Source: Candidatus Udaeobacter sp. (GTDB lineage Bacteria; Verrucomicrobiota; Verrucomicrobiia; Chthoniobacterales; UBA10450). From it: a DNA stretch of 52,330 bases. The translations under genes and the position numbers were made by a program. Position 1 is the stretch's first letter; every line of letters begins with the position of its first letter. The stretch lies in assembly GCA_013372845.1 (NCBI GenBank), contig JAALOD010000009.1, forward strand, positions 1-52,330, written 5' to 3'. The notes under the pieces are model-generated. The model saw only the letters and a list, made by a program, of their open reading frames with translations, did no database searches and was not told where the DNA came from. Positions 45,933-52,330 of the stretch are shown here, piece after piece.

Positions 45933-46397
45933 TTACTCATACCGACTCGCTGCACAACGCGGAGCGACAAGGTTTGTGGAGACATGGCCCGGTGCCATTT
46001 CGATGAATAAGTTCGTTCCGAGTTCGCGCAGGACTTCGAGCGGGTCGAACCAACGCACCGGATGCGCAACACTAGTCGCGAGATCCTCGCGGATAGCGTC
46101 AGCGTCGTAGAGGGAGCGACCGCCACGATTGCTTATGTAAGGCACGGCGGGTGGCCGCAGTGGGAGTGTGCTCATTGCCTTCTCCAGGCGATCGGCGACC
46201 GGCTGGAGCAGCGGGCAATGCGACGGAACACTGACCGCCAGTCGCTCGGCACGGCGAGCACCGTGTTGAAGCGCTTGCGCGATGACGGTAGCGAGCGTGA
46301 TCTGGTGATTCGCAGCACGCGGCGAGTTGCAGCCGACGAAGGAAGACTTTGCCATCTTGGCGGTCATTGTCGGCGTTCCGTATTCCACTGAAGGCAT
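45933..46397 (-). pseudogene. C-terminal fragment of an acyltransferase (FabD / malonate decarboxylase MdcH-like)
   Basis: NSPRAANHQITL...GARRAERLAVSVPSHCPLLQPVADRLEKAM...VPYISNRGGR...VAHPVRWFDPLEVLRELGTNLFIEMAPGHV; no GHSxG active-site half upstream. Confidence 0.75.
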
Positions 46398-46552
46398 GCT
46401 TCACACTGAGGCGGCGGCGGCACCCCCAATTCCACGGCATACGGTGTGAAGATGCTGTATTGCCGAAAATCTGGTGGTAGCGCGGTCGCGCACTAACTAA
46501 CTGTCAACAATCAACTCTCAACTAAGAACTATTTTTCAGCTTAACTTCTCCG

Positions 46553-49228
<2,676 letters not shown>

Positions 49229-49532
49229 GCCTAATGCAATCGCGACAAAGGAGGAGAGTCCAGACGTAGTCACCTTTGAGTGTGTTCTGCGTGCCGGATA
49301 GCCCTCGAATAAATAACCAATGTAATACAAGAATCCCGGAGCCGACAGGGCTTGAACCCCCATCGTGCTTCGGTGTCCGTGAAGGAAAAATCTCGGAGGG
49401 AACAGTAAACCACCGACGAGACTGTATTAGTGAAGCCATTCGGCTTTTGGACGAACTGTGCCTGCTCACTCGCAGAGCCGGCGCCGCAATTCCCGCGTGA
49501 CAAACTTCAATTATTTAGCTAAAAAGGTGCGC

Positions 49533-50405
49533 ATGTTTCGAGCCCTCGCTCTAGTTTTAAGTTTGGTTTCACTTGCTCCAGCGCTTTTCGCAACGCAACT
49601 CGACCCTTCCCATCAGCTTATAATAAGCGTCCGCGATCAGAAGCTGATGCTTGTGCAAAACGGCGGGAAAGTGGCCACATATCCGGTGTCCACGTCGATG
49701 TTTGGTGTGGGCGACTCTTGGGGACGAATGACAACTCCTATTGGCTATCTCGCAGTCGAAAAGAAAATCGGCGACAACGTCCCGTCCGGCGCCGTCTTCC
49801 ACAATCGGCGGTTAACCGGTGAAATTCTGCAGCCAAATGCTCCTGGTCGCGACCCAGTGATCACACGCATCATCTGGTTGCGTGGATTGGAAGCGCAAAA
49901 CGCGCATGCATTTCAGCGTGGCATCTATATCCACGGCACACCGCAGGAGAAAACAATCGGTCGCCCTGCCAGTTATGGCTGCATTCGGATGAAATCGAGC
50001 GACGTAGCGGAGCTGTACAATCGCGTTCCCGTGGGAGCAGTCGTGCAGATTATTCCCGACCGACTTCCGAAAACGGTACAAGCACTGCCGGTGCAATTGA
50101 CTCATACTCTCGTGGCTGCGACCGCACCACCTCAGACTCAAACGGATAATCGACGTCGGCTGCCGAAAGTAGCGAAAGCGCCACGGGTACAGCCCACGAA
50201 CAGCGGTATCACTGCGAGCGCACTGGCCGCACCACCTCAACACTTAACGCAGAACCAGCCACAAGCGCAGCCCGCAACCCGGAATCAAGATCAGCTTGGA
50301 TCTAAAGAGAGTGCGGGCACTCTGACCGCCGAAGAAATGCAGATGGGCGGAGCGCATGCGGCCGAGCGACAAAAAGCGAAGCTCGCATTGAATAAAGGGT
50401 TGTAG
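49533..50405 (+). CDS. L,D-transpeptidase (YkuD) with Pro/Gln-rich C-terminal tail
   Basis: Signal peptide; IYIHGTPQEKTIGRPASYGCIRMKSSDVAELYNRVPVGAVVQI. Confidence 0.9.
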   Translation: MFRALALVLSLVSLAPALFATQLDPSHQLIISVRDQKLMLVQNGGKVATYPVSTSMFGVGDSWGRMTTPIGYLAVEKKIGDNVPSGAVFHNRRLTGEILQPNAPGRDPVITRIIWLRGLEAQNAHAFQRGIYIHGTPQEKTIGRPASYGCIRMKSSDVAELYNRVPVGAVVQIIPDRLPKTVQALPVQLTHTLVAATAPPQTQTDNRRRLPKVAKAPRVQPTNSGITASALAAPPQHLTQNQPQAQPATRNQDQLGSKESAGTLTAEEMQMGGAHAAERQKAKLALNKGL

Positions 50406-50449
50406 CGCTCGCACGTGCGGCATGCTCCCGAGTGGCCGCTACGTAGTTT

Positions 50450-50545
50450 TACCAGCAATGGCCACCACCCGCGCTCCAGGAGGCGGCAGAGCCTGGCCGC
50501 GAGCCCGGCGTTGAACAGGGTCGGTCGTCCGCGCTTCCGTTTCAT
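50450..50545 (-). pseudogene. Possible remnant of a helix-turn-helix protein N-terminus
   Basis: MKRKRGRPTLFNAGLAARLCRLLERG resembles KRGRPxxFxxELAxRLCxLLxxG openings; coherence lost afterwards. Confidence 0.3.
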
Positions 50546-50569
50546 GCGGTGATCGACTTTTGAGTCTGG

Positions 50570-50760
50570 CCTCACTTTGTCCTTAGCCGATTCCAATTCC
50601 AAAAAAGCTGTCAGCTTGTCATGCCTGTGCACAACGTAACGCTTTCCATCTCCGCAATGGGCGTCTGCAATCCAGATTGTTCGTCCCTCAGAATCCAAGG
50701 CTGAGACCCAGCCCCAACCGGCTTTGCTGAGATTGTCGGCGATGATTTCCCCGTACTACA
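50570..50760 (-). pseudogene. Remnant of a small conserved hypothetical protein
   Basis: IIADNLSKAGWGWVSALDSEGRTIWIADAHCGDGKRYVVHRHDKLTAFLELESA read with no usable start; in-frame TAG just upstream. Confidence 0.5.
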
Positions 50761-50826
50761 CGGGTGGCAATTCCTCGGTCGCCAAAGAAAGATCGCAGTG
50801 AGCTTCCGATGTTCGGTGTTGGGCGC

Positions 50827-52329
50827 TCATGCTTCGACTCCGATTTTTTTAAGCAACGCCGGGAATCGTGGGTCGGCACGCAAGTCATCCAAACCGGCAC
50901 AGATGCAGTATTCCCGCAGATACGCAAGGCTACCGTTTTCGTGTTCCATGCCGCGCGCAAAACAAGCGAACGCTTCATCGTGATTACCTAAACTTGCGTG
51001 AACCAAACCCAGATAAGGTGGCTGGACATACATGTGCTTTCCGAGTTCGCGCAAATCTTCGAGAACCTGTTGAGCTTCGGCCTTCCGATCCAGCCGGCCC
51101 AGCAGGCACCCGAGGTCGGCCAATGGAACAGGCCCTCCTCCCAGCATCACCGCTTTGCGCAAGTCTGCGACGGCAGCATCGTGCATTCCCTGAGACCAAT
51201 GGGCCAAGCCCAACATCCAATATGTCCCAAAGAAGTTTGACTCTAGATCAAACAATCTATGGGCTTGTTCGAGCATCAGATCATACCGGTGAACCAACCA
51301 GTAGAGTCCTGCTGCGCCGAGATTGTTCATGGGGGATAAGGGATCGAGCTGTAGCGCCCACCGGGCATGAGTTACCGCCTCTTCGGTCCGTCTCCTGCAC
51401 GCCAAAAAAAGGCTGTAATGCTCGTGAGCGGTGACGTAGTTTGGGTTAAGCCTGATCGCTTGTTTAAAGCAGTCTTCAGCCCTTGACCAGTCCCTCTGGT
51501 TCCAAAATCTTACCATGGCCAAGGCGGTCTGTGTTTCGGCCAGGTTCGGATCGAGTTTCACTGCTTTTTCTGCGGCCAGATCGTGAGGACCGATTACAGA
51601 AAGCTTCTCTTCAAACGAGAGATGTCCGTAAAACCAGCCGTGTTGAAAAGAGAGCGATAAGGCAGCATAAGCTAGTGCGTAGTTTGGCTCTATTTCGAGG
51701 GCTTTTTTGCAACACTCGATGCAGCGCTTAAAGCCCTCACCAGTGAATTTGTTAAAGTGATACCTGGCCTCGAGATAAAGTTGATAGGCGTCGGGGTTGT
51801 AAGTGCCATGTTTCCCCAAGGGTTGATCGCCTGCGCCAACCAGTTGCATCTCTAGGGCGTCCACGATTTCGCGCGTAATCTCATCCTGAATCGCGAAGAC
51901 CTCTTGCATTTCGCGATCAAACGTTTGGGACCACAGGTGATCGCCGTCTACTGCATTAATCAATTGCGCCGTGATGCGTAGCCGGTTGCCAGCTTTGCGC
52001 ACACTGCCTTCCAAAATCGTTTTCACATTCAGTTGGTCACCGATCCGGCGGATGTCCTCATTTTTCCCTTTGAACGCAAAGCTCGAAGTCCGGGCGGGGA
52101 CGCGAAGCCCCTTCAATCGTGAAAACGACATTATCAGGTCTTCTGTCAGGCCGTCGCTCAGGTATTCATTCTCCGGGTCTGGGCTCATGTTCAGGAAGGG
52201 CAACACGGCAATCGATTTCTGAGTCGAAGAAGATTCATCGGCACGCACGAGGTCCGGTGGACCCGACGCTGCGCCCTCGTATCCGACCCAATAAACCTCC
52301 AGAGGTCGCATCATATTCTTGAGTTTCAC
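50827..52329 (-). CDS. TPR protein with FlgO/adenylate-cyclase-associated domain, truncated by window edge
   Basis: KSIAVLPFLNMSPDPENEYLSDGLTEDLIMSFSRLKGLRVPARTSSFAFKG...LEGSVRKAGNRLRITAQLINAVDGDHLWSQTFDR then TPRs; N-terminus off the window. Confidence 0.88.
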   Translation of the reverse strand: MKLKNMMRPLEVYWVGYEGAASGPPDLVRADESSSTQKSIAVLPFLNMSPDPENEYLSDGLTEDLIMSFSRLKGLRVPARTSSFAFKGKNEDIRRIGDQLNVKTILEGSVRKAGNRLRITAQLINAVDGDHLWSQTFDREMQEVFAIQDEITREIVDALEMQLVGAGDQPLGKHGTYNPDAYQLYLEARYHFNKFTGEGFKRCIECCKKALEIEPNYALAYAALSLSFQHGWFYGHLSFEEKLSVIGPHDLAAEKAVKLDPNLAETQTALAMVRFWNQRDWSRAEDCFKQAIRLNPNYVTAHEHYSLFLACRRRTEEAVTHARWALQLDPLSPMNNLGAAGLYWLVHRYDLMLEQAHRLFDLESNFFGTYWMLGLAHWSQGMHDAAVADLRKAVMLGGGPVPLADLGCLLGRLDRKAEAQQVLEDLRELGKHMYVQPPYLGLVHASLGNHDEAFACFARGMEHENGSLAYLREYCICAGLDDLRADPRFPALLKKIGVEA

Positions 52330-52330
52330 C

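Overview
About 52 kb of bacterial chromosome, with no obvious phage, CRISPR array or intact transposon. Gene content and signature intergenic repeats suggest a soil Verrucomicrobiota (Udaeobacter/Chthoniobacter-like); this is inference, as no 16S is present. Housekeeping and conserved genes include moeA, moeB/Z-rhodanese, rho, coaE, RNase D, fabI, NAD+ synthetase, TolC, a glycolate-oxidase-like FAD protein, an AMP-ligase/ACP/PlsC fusion, tRNA-Ser(GCT) and tRNA-Lys(CTT). The most coherent system is a loosely packed tryptophan/kynurenine catabolic island (about 7.4-23.9 kb). It carries kynA, KMO, kynU, 3-hydroxyanthranilate dioxygenase, ACMS decarboxylase, an AMS-dehydrogenase-like ALDH and a RidA/aminomuconate-deaminase-like protein. 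No recognisable kynurenine formamidase is present, and an unassigned Rieske oxygenase sits directly before kynA. Other points of interest: a three-gene surface module (FecR + FecR/beta-helix giant with a 10x18-bp Ser-Pro repeat + OM barrel); a translationally overlapping SRPBCC/hypothetical/MarR operon behind a strong palindromic operator; a DUF1428 gene with two compensating frameshifts (one at an A7 tract); several gene remnants; and many families of short degenerate intergenic repeats. All functional calls come from reading the translated sequences, with no database search.
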